A stretch of 64,000 bases of DNA, taken from Acinetobacter sp. TR3 (lineage in GTDB: Bacteria > Pseudomonadota > Gammaproteobacteria > Pseudomonadales > Moraxellaceae). The first letter of the stretch is position 1. Every line of letters starts with the position of its first letter. The stretch spans positions 2,356,001 through 2,420,000 of the forward strand of contig NZ_CP114264.1 in the NCBI RefSeq assembly GCF_027105055.1, written 5' to 3'. Under the pieces are notes generated by a model. The model was not told where the DNA came from. It did not search any database and was given only the letters and a program-made list of their open reading frames with translations. The position numbers and the translations under genes are program-made. Below, in pieces: positions 1-8,596 of this stretch.

Positions 1-1
1 T

Positions 2-1678
2 GGTGAATCTACTGAAGCTGCAGACGAAGTCGCTGAAGAAGAAGCTGCTGCCGTATTAGCATCGGTTGAAAGTGAGCCTGGTCGTACCACTGACCCTGTA
101 CGTATGTACATGCGTGAAATGGGGACAGTTGAACTTTTAACACGTGAAGGCGAAATTAGCATTGCAAAACGTATCGAAGAAGGTATTCGTGACGTTTTAC
201 ATTCAATTGCTTATTGGCCAAATGCTGTTGAAGTCGTTTTACAAGAATATAATGACTTTTTAACAGGTGAGCGTCGTCTTGCCGATATTCTTTCTGGCTA
301 CTTAGACCCAGAAACTGATGATGACATTCCAGAAGTACTGGAAGAAGAAGCAGAACTTGAAGAAGCTGAAAGTGCTTCACCTGCGACAAAAGATGTAAAA
401 CTTGATGATGATGACGAAGACGAAGAATCTGAAGGTGATGATGATTCTGAAGGTGAATCTGGACCTGACCCTGAAATTGCTAAAGTTCGTTTTTCTGAAC
501 TAGAAGCTGCTTGGAATGATACAAAAGCAATTGTAGCAAAACATGGTCGTAATAGTGACGAAGCAAAAGCTGCACTAGAAGCTTTAGCTGCTGTCTTTAT
601 GATGTTTAAATTCACACCACGTTTATTTGACATCATTTCAGAAATGATTCGCGGCACACATGAACAAATTCGTACCAATGAACGTGAAATCATGCGTTAT
701 GCAGTGCGTCGTGGTCGTATGGATCGTAATCAATTCCGTACAACTTTCCCTGAACAAGAGTCAAATCCAGCTTGGTTAGATGAACAAATCGCGAAAGCCC
801 CTGCTGAAACCAAAGCACATTTAGAAAAAGTGCGTCCTGACGTATTGGCATTCCAACAGAAGATTGCCGATATTGAGAAAGACCTTGGTTTGAACGTAAA
901 AGATATCAAAGATATCTCTAAGCGTATGGCAGTTGGTGAAGCAAAAGCACGTCGTGCCAAGAAAGAAATGGTTGAAGCAAACTTACGTTTGGTTATTTCA
1001 ATTGCGAAGAAATATACCAACCGTGGCTTACAATTCCTTGATTTAATTCAAGAAGGTAACATTGGTTTGATGAAGGCTGTAGACAAGTTTGAATATCGTC
1101 GTGGTTATAAATTCTCGACCTATGCAACTTGGTGGATTCGTCAGGCGATTACACGTTCGATTGCCGATCAAGCGCGTACTATTCGTATTCCAGTCCACAT
1201 GATTGAAACGATTAACAAGATCAATCGTGTATCACGTCAACTTCTTCAAGAAATGGGGCGTGAACCGACACCTGAAGAATTAGGTGAACGTCTTGAAATG
1301 GACGAGGTTAAAGTTCGTAAAGTACTTAAAATCGCAAAAGAACCGATTTCGATGGAAACACCGATCGGTGATGATGAAGATTCACATCTTGGTGACTTCA
1401 TTGAGGACTCAAACATCACATCTCCAGTCGACGCTGCGACCTCAGAAGGTTTAAAAGAAGCGACTCGTGAAGTGCTTGAAAATTTAACAGAACGTGAAGC
1501 TAAAGTGTTAAAAATGCGTTTTGGTATCGATATGCCAACCGACCATACTTTAGAAGAAGTGGGTAAACAGTTTGACGTAACACGTGAACGTATCCGTCAG
1601 ATTGAAGCGAAAGCGTTACGTAAACTTCGCCACCCTTCTCGCTCTGAACACTTACGTTCATTCTTGGAAAATGACTAA
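2..1678 (+). CDS. rpoD: RNA polymerase sigma factor RpoD (sigma-70), 5'-truncated by the window edge
   Basis: This is the primary sigma factor that directs core RNA polymerase to housekeeping promoters. The frame is open from base 2, so the true start lies outside the window and 558 residues remain. Region 1.2 begins at [11 protein letters not shown], followed by a long acidic non-conserved stretch rich in Asp, Glu and Ser. Region 2 contains [15 protein letters not shown] and [12 protein letters not shown], which melt and bind the -10 element. Region 4 contains [19 protein letters not shown], the -35 helix-turn-helix. It ends at LRSFLEND. The identification is secure; only the N-terminal region 1.1 is missing. 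Confidence 0.98.
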   Translation, partial: GESTEAADEVAEEEAAAVLASVESEPGRTTDPVRMYMREMGTVELLTREGEISIAKRIEEGIRDVLHSIAYWPNAVEVVLQEYNDFLTGERRLADILSGYLDPETDDDIPEVLEEEAELEEAESASPATKDVKLDDDDEDEESEGDDDSEGESGPDPEIAKVRFSELEAAWNDTKAIVAKHGRNSDEAKAALEALAAVFMMFKFTPRLFDIISEMIRGTHEQIRTNEREIMRYAVRRGRMDRNQFRTTFPEQESNPAWLDEQIAKAPAETKAHLEKVRPDVLAFQQKIADIEKDLGLNVKDIKDISKRMAVGEAKARRAKKEMVEANLRLVISIAKKYTNRGLQFLDLIQEGNIGLMKAVDKFEYRRGYKFSTYATWWIRQAITRSIADQARTIRIPVHMIETINKINRVSRQLLQEMGREPTPEELGERLEMDEVKVRKVLKIAKEPISMETPIGDDEDSHLGDFIEDSNITSPVDAATSEGLKEATREVLENLTEREAKVLKMRFGIDMPTDHTLEEVGKQFDVTRERIRQIEAKALRKLRHPSRSEHLRSFLEND

Positions 1679-1766
1679 TTGATGGGAAGTTTTGAGTGAT
1701 GGTGAGAGCCACCGTTCAAAACTTGAAATTAAACATTCCATCCCCATCTAGTTATTAGATCATAAG

Positions 1767-1789
1767 CGCCTGCACTGATGCAGGCGTTT
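1767..1789 (+). terminator. Probable rpoD intrinsic terminator
   Basis: A perfect 8-bp stem (CGCCTGCA / TGCAGGCG) with a 4-nt loop is followed by only three T. It lies between rpoD and the next gene, just before that gene's ribosome binding site. A second, imperfect long-arm hairpin (AAGTTTTGA / TCAAAACTT, 1687-1724) lies upstream. The short T tract makes termination efficiency uncertain. Confidence 0.5.
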
Positions 1790-1807
1790 CAAATTAAGAG
1801 GTTGCTC

Positions 1808-2095
1808 ATGTTAGACCGCACTCCTTCTCGTGAATTACAAGAACATCTTTGGGTTTTCCCAATGGACTATCCAATCAAATTGATTGGTGATGCTGGGGAT
1901 GAACTTCGAGTGGCTGTTGTTGATATTTTGCAGAAGCACTTCCCTGAATTCGATGGTGGTACAGTAAAGATACAACCTTCACGTACAGGTAAATACCATT
2001 CTTTGACCGCACAATTACGCTTCGAAGAATTGGAACAAGTTCATGCGCTATATGCTGATCTTGCAGCCTGCCCTTTAATTAAGACGGCGCTTTAA
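1808..2095 (+). CDS. YbeD family protein (DUF493), putative regulatory ACT-like protein
   Basis: A 95-residue protein of the YbeD/DUF493 family, a small ferredoxin-like fold of unknown biochemical role that is often next to lipB. The family core is visible as FPMDYPIKLIGDAGDE and FDGGTVKIQPSRTGKYHSLTAQLRF. I choose ATG at 1808, because AAGAGG at 1796-1801 is correctly spaced from it; an in-frame ATG at 1778 would run through the upstream terminator hairpin. The nearby lipB reproduces the ybeD-lipB pairing of enterobacteria. Function is not established. Confidence 0.85.
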   Translation: MLDRTPSRELQEHLWVFPMDYPIKLIGDAGDELRVAVVDILQKHFPEFDGGTVKIQPSRTGKYHSLTAQLRFEELEQVHALYADLAACPLIKTAL

Positions 2096-2103
2096 AAGAT
2101 TAA

Positions 2104-2123
2104 GGGCGTACAATAGTACGCCC
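2104..2123. terminator. Hairpin downstream of the ybeD-like gene
   Basis: A perfect 8-bp inverted repeat (GGGCGTAC / GTACGCCC, AATA loop) begins 8 bases after the stop codon. It lacks a T tract on the plus strand, so it is a weak terminator or an mRNA 3'-end stabiliser. Confidence 0.4.
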
Positions 2124-2162
2124 ACTCATAAAATTTCATTTCAAATACTAAATCAATAATAC

Positions 2163-2435
2163 ATGAAGCTAATCCTAATTGTTTTCATCATTTTAATATG
2201 GAGTTTTGCTTGCTTCTATGCTGGTTCTTTCAGTATGCAATTTCATCAAAATTTATGTTATAGCGAAACGCTATCTATCTTAGGTGAAAATTCTATAAAA
2301 ATATCAAATTCAGGCGACCCAATAATATTTATAAAATGGGCTAAGTTTATTCATAACCTTCCTATTGCTGGATACGAATCAAACTGTGCAGAAATACTTG
2401 AACATGTAAAGCAAGGCGTTAAAAATGAGTTCTAA
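2163..2435 (+). CDS. Small membrane-anchored hypothetical protein
   Basis: A 90-residue protein I do not recognise. It begins with one hydrophobic segment (about residues 2-24, rich in Ile, Leu and Phe), followed by a polar domain of about 65 residues with two cysteines (about 31 and 75), suggesting a single-pass inner-membrane protein with a periplasmic tail. Its last 11 bases overlap the start of lipB, so the two may be translationally coupled. It is more AT-rich than its neighbours. It could be lineage-specific; no function can be inferred beyond its position. Confidence 0.55.
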   Translation: MKLILIVFIILIWSFACFYAGSFSMQFHQNLCYSETLSILGENSIKISNSGDPIIFIKWAKFIHNLPIAGYESNCAEILEHVKQGVKNEF

Positions 2436-3075
2436 ACCCTCCTTAATCGTTCGTTGTTTCAATGATCTACAAGACTACACAGCTCGTTTTGAAGCAATGA
2501 AAGACTTCACAACCAATCGCGATGAAACCACACCCGATGAAGTTTGGTTATTACAACATCAAGATGTTTTGACTCAAGGGCAAGCAGGTAAAGTTGAACA
2601 TATCCTTACGCACAGTAACCTTCCAGTTGTCCATACTGATCGCGGGGGACAGGTCACTTGGCATGGTAAGGGTCAACTGGTCGCATATTTTTTGATTGAT
2701 CTAAACCGTCTAAAATGGCATGTCCGTACATTAGTCAGCTTTGCTGAGCAGGTCATGATCGATCTACTCAAACAATACAATATCGAGGCTTACGCTAAGC
2801 CTGATGCACCAGGTGTGTATGTTGATGGTCGTAAAATTGGATCTTTAGGTTTTAAAATTCGCCGTGGTCGTAGTTACCACGGTTTAGCCTTAAATATTGA
2901 TTGTGACCTAAGTGGTTTTCAAACCATTAATCCTTGTGGATACGCAGGTTTAGAAATGGTACGCTTGCAAGACCTGCTTGAAGATTACCCAAGCTTTGAG
3001 CAACTTTGTCATGATTTTATTAGCTATTTACAAAATACGAATTTCTTTCATGACCTTGTAGTCAAATCTGAATAA
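2425..3075 (+). CDS. lipB: Octanoyl-[acyl-carrier-protein]:protein N-octanoyltransferase LipB
   Basis: Transfers the octanoyl group from acyl carrier protein to lipoyl domains (for example of pyruvate and 2-oxoglutarate dehydrogenases), the first step of de novo protein lipoylation in the cytosol. The 216 residues include the substrate motif [18 protein letters not shown], the catalytic lysine segment [14 protein letters not shown], and the catalytic cysteine in [16 protein letters not shown] precedes the ATG with 6-nt spacing. lipA is not in the window. The length is typical of the family. Confidence 0.96.
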   Translation: MSSKPSLIVRCFNDLQDYTARFEAMKDFTTNRDETTPDEVWLLQHQDVLTQGQAGKVEHILTHSNLPVVHTDRGGQVTWHGKGQLVAYFLIDLNRLKWHVRTLVSFAEQVMIDLLKQYNIEAYAKPDAPGVYVDGRKIGSLGFKIRRGRSYHGLALNIDCDLSGFQTINPCGYAGLEMVRLQDLLEDYPSFEQLCHDFISYLQNTNFFHDLVVKSE

Positions 3076-3156
3076 ACTACTTTTAAATTCCAAAGAAATA
3101 AATTAGAGTAATTACTCTAAATTTGCTTTTGCATAATTTTAACAAGGGATACGCGA

Positions 3157-3690
3157 GTGATTTCGACCAAAGCAGTGAAGCCCACTTTGCAATTTGCCTA
3201 CGTAAAACTCATGATGGATGTCGTCGGTCGTGGTTTAGTAATGGCAAGCCAAGTGGATGAAGAAGTACAACAGGAAGTCTCTAAATTTCCAGTTGGCTTT
3301 GTACTTTCAATGAATGTTTTCCCAAATGGTCCTGCATTTATTGCACGAGTGACCGAAGAAAAACAATTAGAGCTTTTATCCAACTATAAAGGCAAACCTG
3401 ATTTAACAATTACCTTCAAACATTTAACTCATGCTTTTCTGGTATTTTCTTTCCAAGAAAGTACCGCTCAAGCATTTGCCAATGACCGTATGATTGCGGA
3501 TGGTGATGTTTCAAGCGCCATTCGCTTAGTGCGTTGTTTAAATAAAATGGAAGCGTTAATTCTACCTAAATTGATTGCCTCACTTGCTGTGAAACGCTAT
3601 CCAGCTGAATTAACATTCAAAGAAAAATTCACTGGCGCAAAAAATATCTACCTCAAAGTCGCACAATCATACTTCAAACGGAGCGCATAA
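3157..3690 (+). CDS. SCP2 sterol-transfer-like domain protein (tentative)
   Basis: A 177-residue cytosolic protein without signal or membrane segments. The middle portion (KGKPDLTITFKHLTHAF, then a helix, then DGDVSSAIRLVRCLNKME) resembles the SCP2 lipid-binding fold, but I recognise this only loosely. The start is GTG at 3157 with AAGGGA at 3144-3149; no upstream ATG is available. It ends one base before the alcohol dehydrogenase start, so the two form a tight operon and it may work on the same hydrophobic alcohol or aldehyde substrates (inference). Confidence 0.6.
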   Translation: MISTKAVKPTLQFAYVKLMMDVVGRGLVMASQVDEEVQQEVSKFPVGFVLSMNVFPNGPAFIARVTEEKQLELLSNYKGKPDLTITFKHLTHAFLVFSFQESTAQAFANDRMIADGDVSSAIRLVRCLNKMEALILPKLIASLAVKRYPAELTFKEKFTGAKNIYLKVAQSYFKRSA

Positions 3691-3691
3691 C

Positions 3692-4876
3692 ATGGCTAAG
3701 CCTTATTACGAATTTTTCTGTCCTGTAAAAGTAATTGCTGGTAACGCCGCGTTAGAGCACATCCCTTTTGAACTTGCGACTCTAGGCGCAAAACGCCCAA
3801 TGATCATTACCGATAAAGGCGTACGTGCAAATGGTCTACTCAGCCCAATTGAAGCTGCTTTTAGCACCACAGATGCTGTAATTGGTGCAATTTTTGATGA
3901 TGTTCCACCCGATTCAAGCTTGGAAGTGGTACGCGCAGCAGCACAACTATATCGCGAAAAAAAATGTGATGCGATTATTGCGATTGGTGGTGGTTCGGTT
4001 ATTGATACATCGAAAGCAACTAATATTTTAGTTTCAGAAGGTGGCGATGATTTATTGCAATACTCAGGTGCGCATAACCTACCAAAACCATTAAAGCCAT
4101 TCTTTGTCATTCCGACAACCTCTGGTACAGGTTCTGAAGCAACAATGGTTGCTGTCGTTTCTGATACGCAAAAAAATGTCAAACTTGCATTTGCTTCTTA
4201 CTACCTCATGCCACATGCTGCAATTCTTGATCCGCGCATGACACAAACATTGCCACCACACCTAACCGCAATGACAGGTATGGATGCACTAACTCACTGT
4301 GTTGAAGCTTATACCTGCTTAGCAGCGAATCCTTTAAGCGATGCTTATGCAAGCGCGGGTATCAAGAAAATTAGTGAAAACTTATTTAAAGTTTTAGACA
4401 ACCCAAGTGATGCCCAAGGTCGCTTAGAACTTGCTCAAGCATCAACAATGGCTGGGATTGCATTCTCGAACTCAATGGTGGGCTTGGTACACTCACTCGG
4501 TCATGCCTTAGGTGCTGTTGCTCACCTACCCCATGGTCTTTGCATGAACTTATTCTTGCCATATGTGCTTGAATACAACAAAGAAGTCAATGGCGCCAAG
4601 ATTGGTGAATTATTATTGCCACTTGCTGGTGCAGATATTTATGCACAAACGCCTGCAAACTTACGTGCAGATAAAGCCATTGCAACGATCTTAACCATGC
4701 GTGATCGTTTATTCACGCTGACTAAACTTCCTCGTACTTTACGTGAAACAGGTAAAGTGACTGAAGCTCAGTTAGATGAAGTTGCTGAAAAAGCATTAAA
4801 TGATGGCTCAATCATCTACAATCCAAAAGAAGCAAATTTAGAAGATCTTCGTGCAATTTTGCAAAAAGCATGGTAA
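3692..4876 (+). CDS. Iron-containing (group III) alcohol dehydrogenase
   Basis: A 394-residue NAD(P)-dependent alcohol dehydrogenase of the Fe-ADH family (YiaY/AdhB/FucO type). The dinucleotide-binding region is visible as IGGGSVIDTSKA and IPTTSGTGSEAT. Metal ligands are supplied by GMDALTHCVEAY and by HSLGHALGAVAHLPHG, with Asp and three His in the usual order. It probably oxidises a primary or secondary alcohol or reduces the aldehyde; the substrate cannot be read from sequence. It follows the SCP2-like gene with a one-base gap and ends before a strong terminator. Confidence 0.92.
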   Translation: MAKPYYEFFCPVKVIAGNAALEHIPFELATLGAKRPMIITDKGVRANGLLSPIEAAFSTTDAVIGAIFDDVPPDSSLEVVRAAAQLYREKKCDAIIAIGGGSVIDTSKATNILVSEGGDDLLQYSGAHNLPKPLKPFFVIPTTSGTGSEATMVAVVSDTQKNVKLAFASYYLMPHAAILDPRMTQTLPPHLTAMTGMDALTHCVEAYTCLAANPLSDAYASAGIKKISENLFKVLDNPSDAQGRLELAQASTMAGIAFSNSMVGLVHSLGHALGAVAHLPHGLCMNLFLPYVLEYNKEVNGAKIGELLLPLAGADIYAQTPANLRADKAIATILTMRDRLFTLTKLPRTLRETGKVTEAQLDEVAEKALNDGSIIYNPKEANLEDLRAILQKAW

Positions 4877-4910
4877 TTCATTAAGTTAAATAAATAATTT
4901 AATGTATCAA

Positions 4911-4942
4911 GCCCCGATATCAATCTGTTATCGGGGCTTTTA
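4911..4942 (+). terminator. Intrinsic terminator of the alcohol dehydrogenase operon
   Basis: A perfect 9-bp GC-rich stem (GCCCCGATA / TATCGGGGC) with a 9-nt loop is followed by TTTTAT, 34 bases after the stop codon. Confidence 0.88.
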
Positions 4943-4982
4943 TATTTTGAATGAATCTTTATTCATCTATTTGTCTACCTAT

Positions 4983-4999
4983 TTGGCAAAAAAATTGCT
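4983..4999 (+). promoter_or_regulatory. Candidate sigma-54 (RpoN) promoter for the putrescine importer
   Basis: The segment TTGGCAAAAAAATTGCT matches the RpoN consensus (TTGGCACG, four bases, TTGCW). It has the obligatory GG and GC doublets with exactly ten bases between them, a full TTGGCA -24 box and a full TTGCT -12 box. It lies between the upstream terminator and the permease, leaving a leader of about 130 bases. Placement in front of a polyamine-uptake gene fits nitrogen control. The activator site was not identified. Confidence 0.6.
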
Positions 5000-5143
5000 A
5001 AAACAAGCATAAAAGTACTGACAATTTATAACAAACTACGATAAATTGGCGCACTTCTATTTTCTGTAGCAGGGATCATTTTCGTCTCAAATGATCCTTA
5101 AACCATAGCTGATCCTTGATCAACGATTATGAGGATAACGCCG

Positions 5144-6532
5144 TTGACAAATACTTCTGGGACTCCATCGGTAGCTAAACTACAAAAAACGCTTGGTCTC
5201 TGGCACATTATCATTATTGGCTTGGCCTATATTCAACCGATGACCTTGTTTGACACTTTCGGTCTGGTATCAGAAGAAAGCCATCATCATGTTCCAACCT
5301 CTTATATTGTGGCATTGATTGCGATTTTGTTTACATCGCTAAGCTATGGGCATATGATTCGCCGCTATCCATCTTCAGGATCGGCTTATACGTACGCACA
5401 AAAATCAATCCATCCCAATGTTGGCTTTATGGTGGGCTGGTCTTCTTGGCTTGATTATTTACTATCGCCAATGGTAAATATTATCTTGGCAGGAATTTAT
5501 CTTGAAGCCTTATTTCCAAATGTAAATCATTGGATTTGGGTAATTGTATTAACAGCCTTTATGACTGGTATCAATTTACGTGGCGCTCGTTTTGTTGCAA
5601 ACTTTAATAGTCTGATTGTTTTAGTGCAACTGATTGTCATTGGGGTGTTTACGTACTTAGTCTATAGCAAATTACAAATGGGCTATAATGCTGAAGGCCT
5701 AATTACTGCAGAAACACGCTATCAACTTTGGAGCTTACAACCGTTCTGGAATGAGCTAACCTCTATTGGTGCGTTAATTACAGGTGCGACTTTACTGTGC
5801 TTTTCATTTACAGGTTTTGATTCTCTAAGCTCTCTTGCAGAAGAAACCAAAGATACTGAAAAGACCTTACCAAAAGCGATTTTCTTGACAGCATTATTCG
5901 CAGGTGTAATTTTTATTATCAGCACCTACTTTATGCAAATCTATTTCCCTAATGATCCAAAGAGCTATTTCCAAGATGTCGCTGCAACACAGCCAGATAT
6001 TTTATTATTGGTGGGTGGTTCGCTGTTCCAGTCTTACGTTTTAGCGTTTGCAATTGTGACTGTCATGGCATCTGGTATTTCGGCTCATGCCGGCGTATCT
6101 CGTTTAATGTATGTAATGGGACGAGATGGTGTCATTAATAAGAAAATCTTTGGTCATATTAGCCCAAAGAACTTCACCCCTTCTTATAACATTATCATTG
6201 TCGGTATTGTCGCCTTAGCTGCTGGACGCATGAGTTTGGATATTGTGATTTCAATGATCAGCTTTGGTGCTTTGATTGCATTTACTTTTGTAAATCTCTC
6301 AGTAATTTCTCGCTATGCACTGCGTGATGGTCGAACCAAAAATATCAAAGATATCTTCAACTTTGTTATTATTCCATTGCTAGGCTTTCTGAGCGTTTTT
6401 GCAATGTGGTTAGAAATTGAAGAGACCGCGCTGAAATATGGTTTATGGTGGGCAATGTTTGGTGTTTTATATTTAGGCTATAAAACCAAAGGCTTTAAAT
6501 ATAATGCCCCTCAACACAATGAACACGAATAA
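5144..6532 (+). CDS. APC-family amino acid/polyamine permease, PuuP-like putrescine importer
   Basis: An inner-membrane proton-coupled transporter of 462 residues and about 12 hydrophobic segments. It matches the pattern of E. coli PuuP closely: GLAYIQPMTLFDTFG in the first helix, YPSSGSAYTYAQKSI, VGFMVGWSSWLDYLL, CFSFTGFDSLSSLAEET, and SRLMYVMGRDGV. I prefer a TTG start at 5144, because GAGGATAA (5131-5138) is ideally spaced from it; the ATG at 5129 overlaps that site. Putrescine is the likely substrate by similarity. No puuBCD cluster is adjacent; a PuuA-like synthetase lies 50 kb away. Confidence 0.85.
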   Translation: MTNTSGTPSVAKLQKTLGLWHIIIIGLAYIQPMTLFDTFGLVSEESHHHVPTSYIVALIAILFTSLSYGHMIRRYPSSGSAYTYAQKSIHPNVGFMVGWSSWLDYLLSPMVNIILAGIYLEALFPNVNHWIWVIVLTAFMTGINLRGARFVANFNSLIVLVQLIVIGVFTYLVYSKLQMGYNAEGLITAETRYQLWSLQPFWNELTSIGALITGATLLCFSFTGFDSLSSLAEETKDTEKTLPKAIFLTALFAGVIFIISTYFMQIYFPNDPKSYFQDVAATQPDILLLVGGSLFQSYVLAFAIVTVMASGISAHAGVSRLMYVMGRDGVINKKIFGHISPKNFTPSYNIIIVGIVALAAGRMSLDIVISMISFGALIAFTFVNLSVISRYALRDGRTKNIKDIFNFVIIPLLGFLSVFAMWLEIEETALKYGLWWAMFGVLYLGYKTKGFKYNAPQHNEHE

Positions 6533-6546
6533 AATCATCTAAATCT

Positions 6547-6571
6547 AAAAAGGCGCTAAATGCGCCTTTTT
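6547..6571. terminator. Bidirectional terminator between the permease and flavodoxin genes
   Basis: The stem AAAAAGGCGC / GCGCCTTTTT with a 5-nt loop has a T tract on both strands and sits between convergent genes. Confidence 0.85.
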
Positions 6572-6585
6572 ATTAACTCAAAAAC

Positions 6586-7140
6586 TTAGCTGTGCAGTTT
6601 TTCAACAATTGATTTAACACGTTCCGCATACAGCTTCGCTGTTTCTAAGTCCCCTGTTGGAATCTCATCTACACTCGCATCAGAAGGTGATTGAACCAGT
6701 AAACCAACAGAACCGCCTAAATTATTCACATCTTCGCGTTTTGCAGCTTTGGTATTGGCTGGAAGTAAACCTAAACTCACCCAAATACCACCATGCTGAG
6801 AAGCTAAGGTTTGTAATTGAATTAATGTCACTTGTTTATCACCATTTAAACTCGCACTGTTTGTAAAACCTGCAAAAACTTTATCTTGCCAACCACGCGT
6901 GAACCATACCTTTGAGGAAGCATCAGCAAATTTCTTAAATTGCCAAGGTGCTGTTCCCATATATGTAGGTGCACCAAATACAATCGCTTGGGCATCATTT
7001 AACGTTTGCCAGTCTTGCTCTGTAATTTCACCGTTCTGATCGATTTCAATTAATGTAGCATCAATCGGTTGTGCAAAAGTTTGTGCAATTACTTTGGTGT
7101 GACCATAACCAGAGAAATAAACCACTGCAATTTTTGTCAT
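6586..7140 (-). CDS. Flavodoxin-like NAD(P)H-dependent oxidoreductase (WrbA/FMN reductase family)
   Basis: A 184-residue flavodoxin-fold enzyme that binds FMN and probably reduces quinones or similar electrophiles. The FMN phosphate loop is YFSGYGHTKVIAQ, the second FMN loop is GAPTYMGTAPWQFKKF, and the third is near GFTNSASLNGDKQ. ATG at 7140 is used; a TTG four codons upstream is less likely. It is transcribed divergently from an HxlR regulator gene across a short intergenic region carrying a palindrome. This is the typical arrangement of redox- or electrophile-responsive HxlR pairs, in which the regulator represses the oxidoreductase. Confidence 0.88.
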   Translation of the reverse strand: MTKIAVVYFSGYGHTKVIAQTFAQPIDATLIEIDQNGEITEQDWQTLNDAQAIVFGAPTYMGTAPWQFKKFADASSKVWFTRGWQDKVFAGFTNSASLNGDKQVTLIQLQTLASQHGGIWVSLGLLPANTKAAKREDVNNLGGSVGLLVQSPSDASVDEIPTGDLETAKLYAERVKSIVEKLHS

Positions 7141-7190
7141 GAGATGATCCAAAATTTTTTAAAAAGTTCGATTTAATGATATATTTTAGA

Positions 7191-7229
7191 AACTAGGTGT
7201 CAATTAGTTACCAATAGGTAACTAGGTGT
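7191..7229. promoter_or_regulatory. Probable HxlR operator region
   Basis: A perfect palindrome TAGTTACC-aata-GGTAACTA at 7205-7224 and a direct repeat AACTAGGTGT (7191-7200 and 7220-7229) lie in the 94-bp gap between the divergent flavodoxin and HxlR genes. HxlR proteins are dimeric winged-helix regulators that bind such palindromes next to their own gene. Assignment of the site to this regulator is by position. Confidence 0.55.
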
Positions 7230-7234
7230 GCTAA

Positions 7235-7633
7235 ATGAATAAATCGAGAGTTAAAAACATGAATCAGGCATTAAAATATAATATTTATCAACAACATTGC
7301 CCTGCTCGATTATTTTTTGAAAAAATTGCAGATAAATGGGTTTTGTTGATCATCAATATACTTGCAAAAGAAACTCAGCATTTTAATTTACTCAAAAAAA
7401 GTATTCAGGGTATTTCCCCAAAAGTGCTTTCACAAAAACTAAAAATGTTAGAACGAGATGGATTTATTACAAGACAAGTACAAGATACTGCACCCATTCG
7501 TGTTGATTACTCATTAACCCCACTCGGCTTAGAAGTCGCAAAAATGGCATATCAATTAAAAGACTGGGCAGAAAGTAATATTGAACAAGTCATTTATGCA
7601 CAGCAACGTTTTGATGCAATACAAGAACAATAA
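7235..7633 (+). CDS. HxlR-family winged-helix transcriptional regulator
   Basis: A 132-residue DNA-binding protein with one HxlR domain: CPARLFFEKIADKWVLLIINIL, of which the CPxxxxxxxIxxKW start is diagnostic, then the recognition helix region GISPKVLSQKLKMLERDGF and the beta-wing VRVDYSLTPLG-like strand. The cysteine at the start of the domain is often redox-sensitive in this family. An alternative ATG at 7259 has its own GAGAG and would remove eight residues outside the domain. It probably represses the divergent flavodoxin gene. Confidence 0.9.
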   Translation: MNKSRVKNMNQALKYNIYQQHCPARLFFEKIADKWVLLIINILAKETQHFNLLKKSIQGISPKVLSQKLKMLERDGFITRQVQDTAPIRVDYSLTPLGLEVAKMAYQLKDWAESNIEQVIYAQQRFDAIQEQ

Positions 7634-7657
7634 TTCTAATCATTCAGTGAGGTGTGT

Positions 7658-8038
7658 ATGTATCCACAGCCTTTAATTGCAGTAGCTGATGTCGAAAAAA
7701 CCAGTCAGTGGTATCAAACAATACTTGGTTTAGAAAGCGGACATGGTGGCAGAGAATATGAACAATTGTTGTTTGAGCAGCGTGTGGTGTTACAACTGCA
7801 CCAATGGCAAGCTCATGACCAGTCATATATCGGTGACCCCAAACGGCTGATTGAAAATGGGGTTTTATTGCGATTTGAAAGCACTTAGATTGATGAGATT
7901 GTTCAAAAATTACAAACTCATCAAATCGAAATTTTAGAAGGACCAAAATACAACTCTAACGCACACCATCGAGAGATTTGGTTTAAAGATCTGAATGGTT
8001 ATACCTTAGTTGTTGCAAGTCCGTATGGTGATCTCTAA
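7658..8038 (+). pseudogene. VOC-family (glyoxalase/bleomycin-resistance-like) gene interrupted by one amber codon
   Basis: The reading frame starts at ATG 7658, preceded by GAGG, and would encode a 126-codon single VOC domain. An in-frame TAG at 7886-7888 stops it after 76 residues. Beyond the stop the same frame stays open to TAA at 8036-8038 and completes the domain, ending HHREIWFKDLNGYTLVVASP, the usual last beta-strand with its metal-ligand region. No frameshift is involved, so this is a single-base nonsense change in an otherwise complete gene. The N-terminal half carries VADVEKTSQWYQTILGLE, the first VOC beta-alpha unit. Confidence 0.78.
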
Positions 8039-8047
8039 CCAAAGGAA

Positions 8048-8518
8048 TTAAAGTTGTTTAAAACCCTGTTGTCTCCAAGCTTCATAGACGATTACCGCAG
8101 TCGCATTAGAAAGGTTTAAGCTTCTTGAGTTCTCAGCCATCGGCAAACGAATCCATTGTTCTTGCGGAAACATGAGACGGACTTGCTCAGGCAAACCCCT
8201 TGTTTCAGGTCCCATCAGCAAAGCGACAGGACGATTAAGATCAACGGTGTGCGGTGTCGCTGTACCTTTAGTAGTCAGTGGAAAAACATGCTCAACACCT
8301 TTGGTTTTTAAATCGGCAAGACAGAGTTCGATATTATCCCAAATTTGCATTCTTGCCCATTCGTGGTAATCCAAACCTGCTCGCTTCAATTTCTTATCGT
8401 CTAGTTCAAAACCTAAAGGTCTCACTAAATGCAATTGAGCACCTGTATTGGCACACAAACGAATAATATTACCTGTGTTTGCAGGTATTTCTGGTTCGTA
8501 TAGGACAACATGAATCAC
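8048..8518 (-). CDS. trmL: tRNA (cytidine(34)-2'-O)-methyltransferase TrmL
   Basis: A SPOUT (TrmH/SpoU) family methyltransferase that methylates the wobble ribose of tRNA-Leu isoacceptors using S-adenosylmethionine. The 156 residues are a minimal SPOUT domain: [20 protein letters not shown] at the N-terminus, [10 protein letters not shown] in motif 2, and [20 protein letters not shown] in motif 3, which forms the trefoil knot and cofactor pocket. Its length and the absence of an extra RNA-binding domain distinguish TrmL from TrmH and RlmB. It is convergent with the broken VOC gene. Confidence 0.95.
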   Translation of the reverse strand: MIHVVLYEPEIPANTGNIIRLCANTGAQLHLVRPLGFELDDKKLKRAGLDYHEWARMQIWDNIELCLADLKTKGVEHVFPLTTKGTATPHTVDLNRPVALLMGPETRGLPEQVRLMFPQEQWIRLPMAENSRSLNLSNATAVIVYEAWRQQGFKQL

Positions 8519-8596
8519 AAATTTTCTCTACTATTTAAATTCTCCAAATCTATTTATTAAATAGATCTGGAATGATGACAACGCCATAATGGAATT

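Noticed and set aside
298-693. Ser-rich reading frame on the minus strand inside rpoD
   Set aside because: It is the complement of the acidic stretch of rpoD, lacks a ribosome binding site, and has no family signature.
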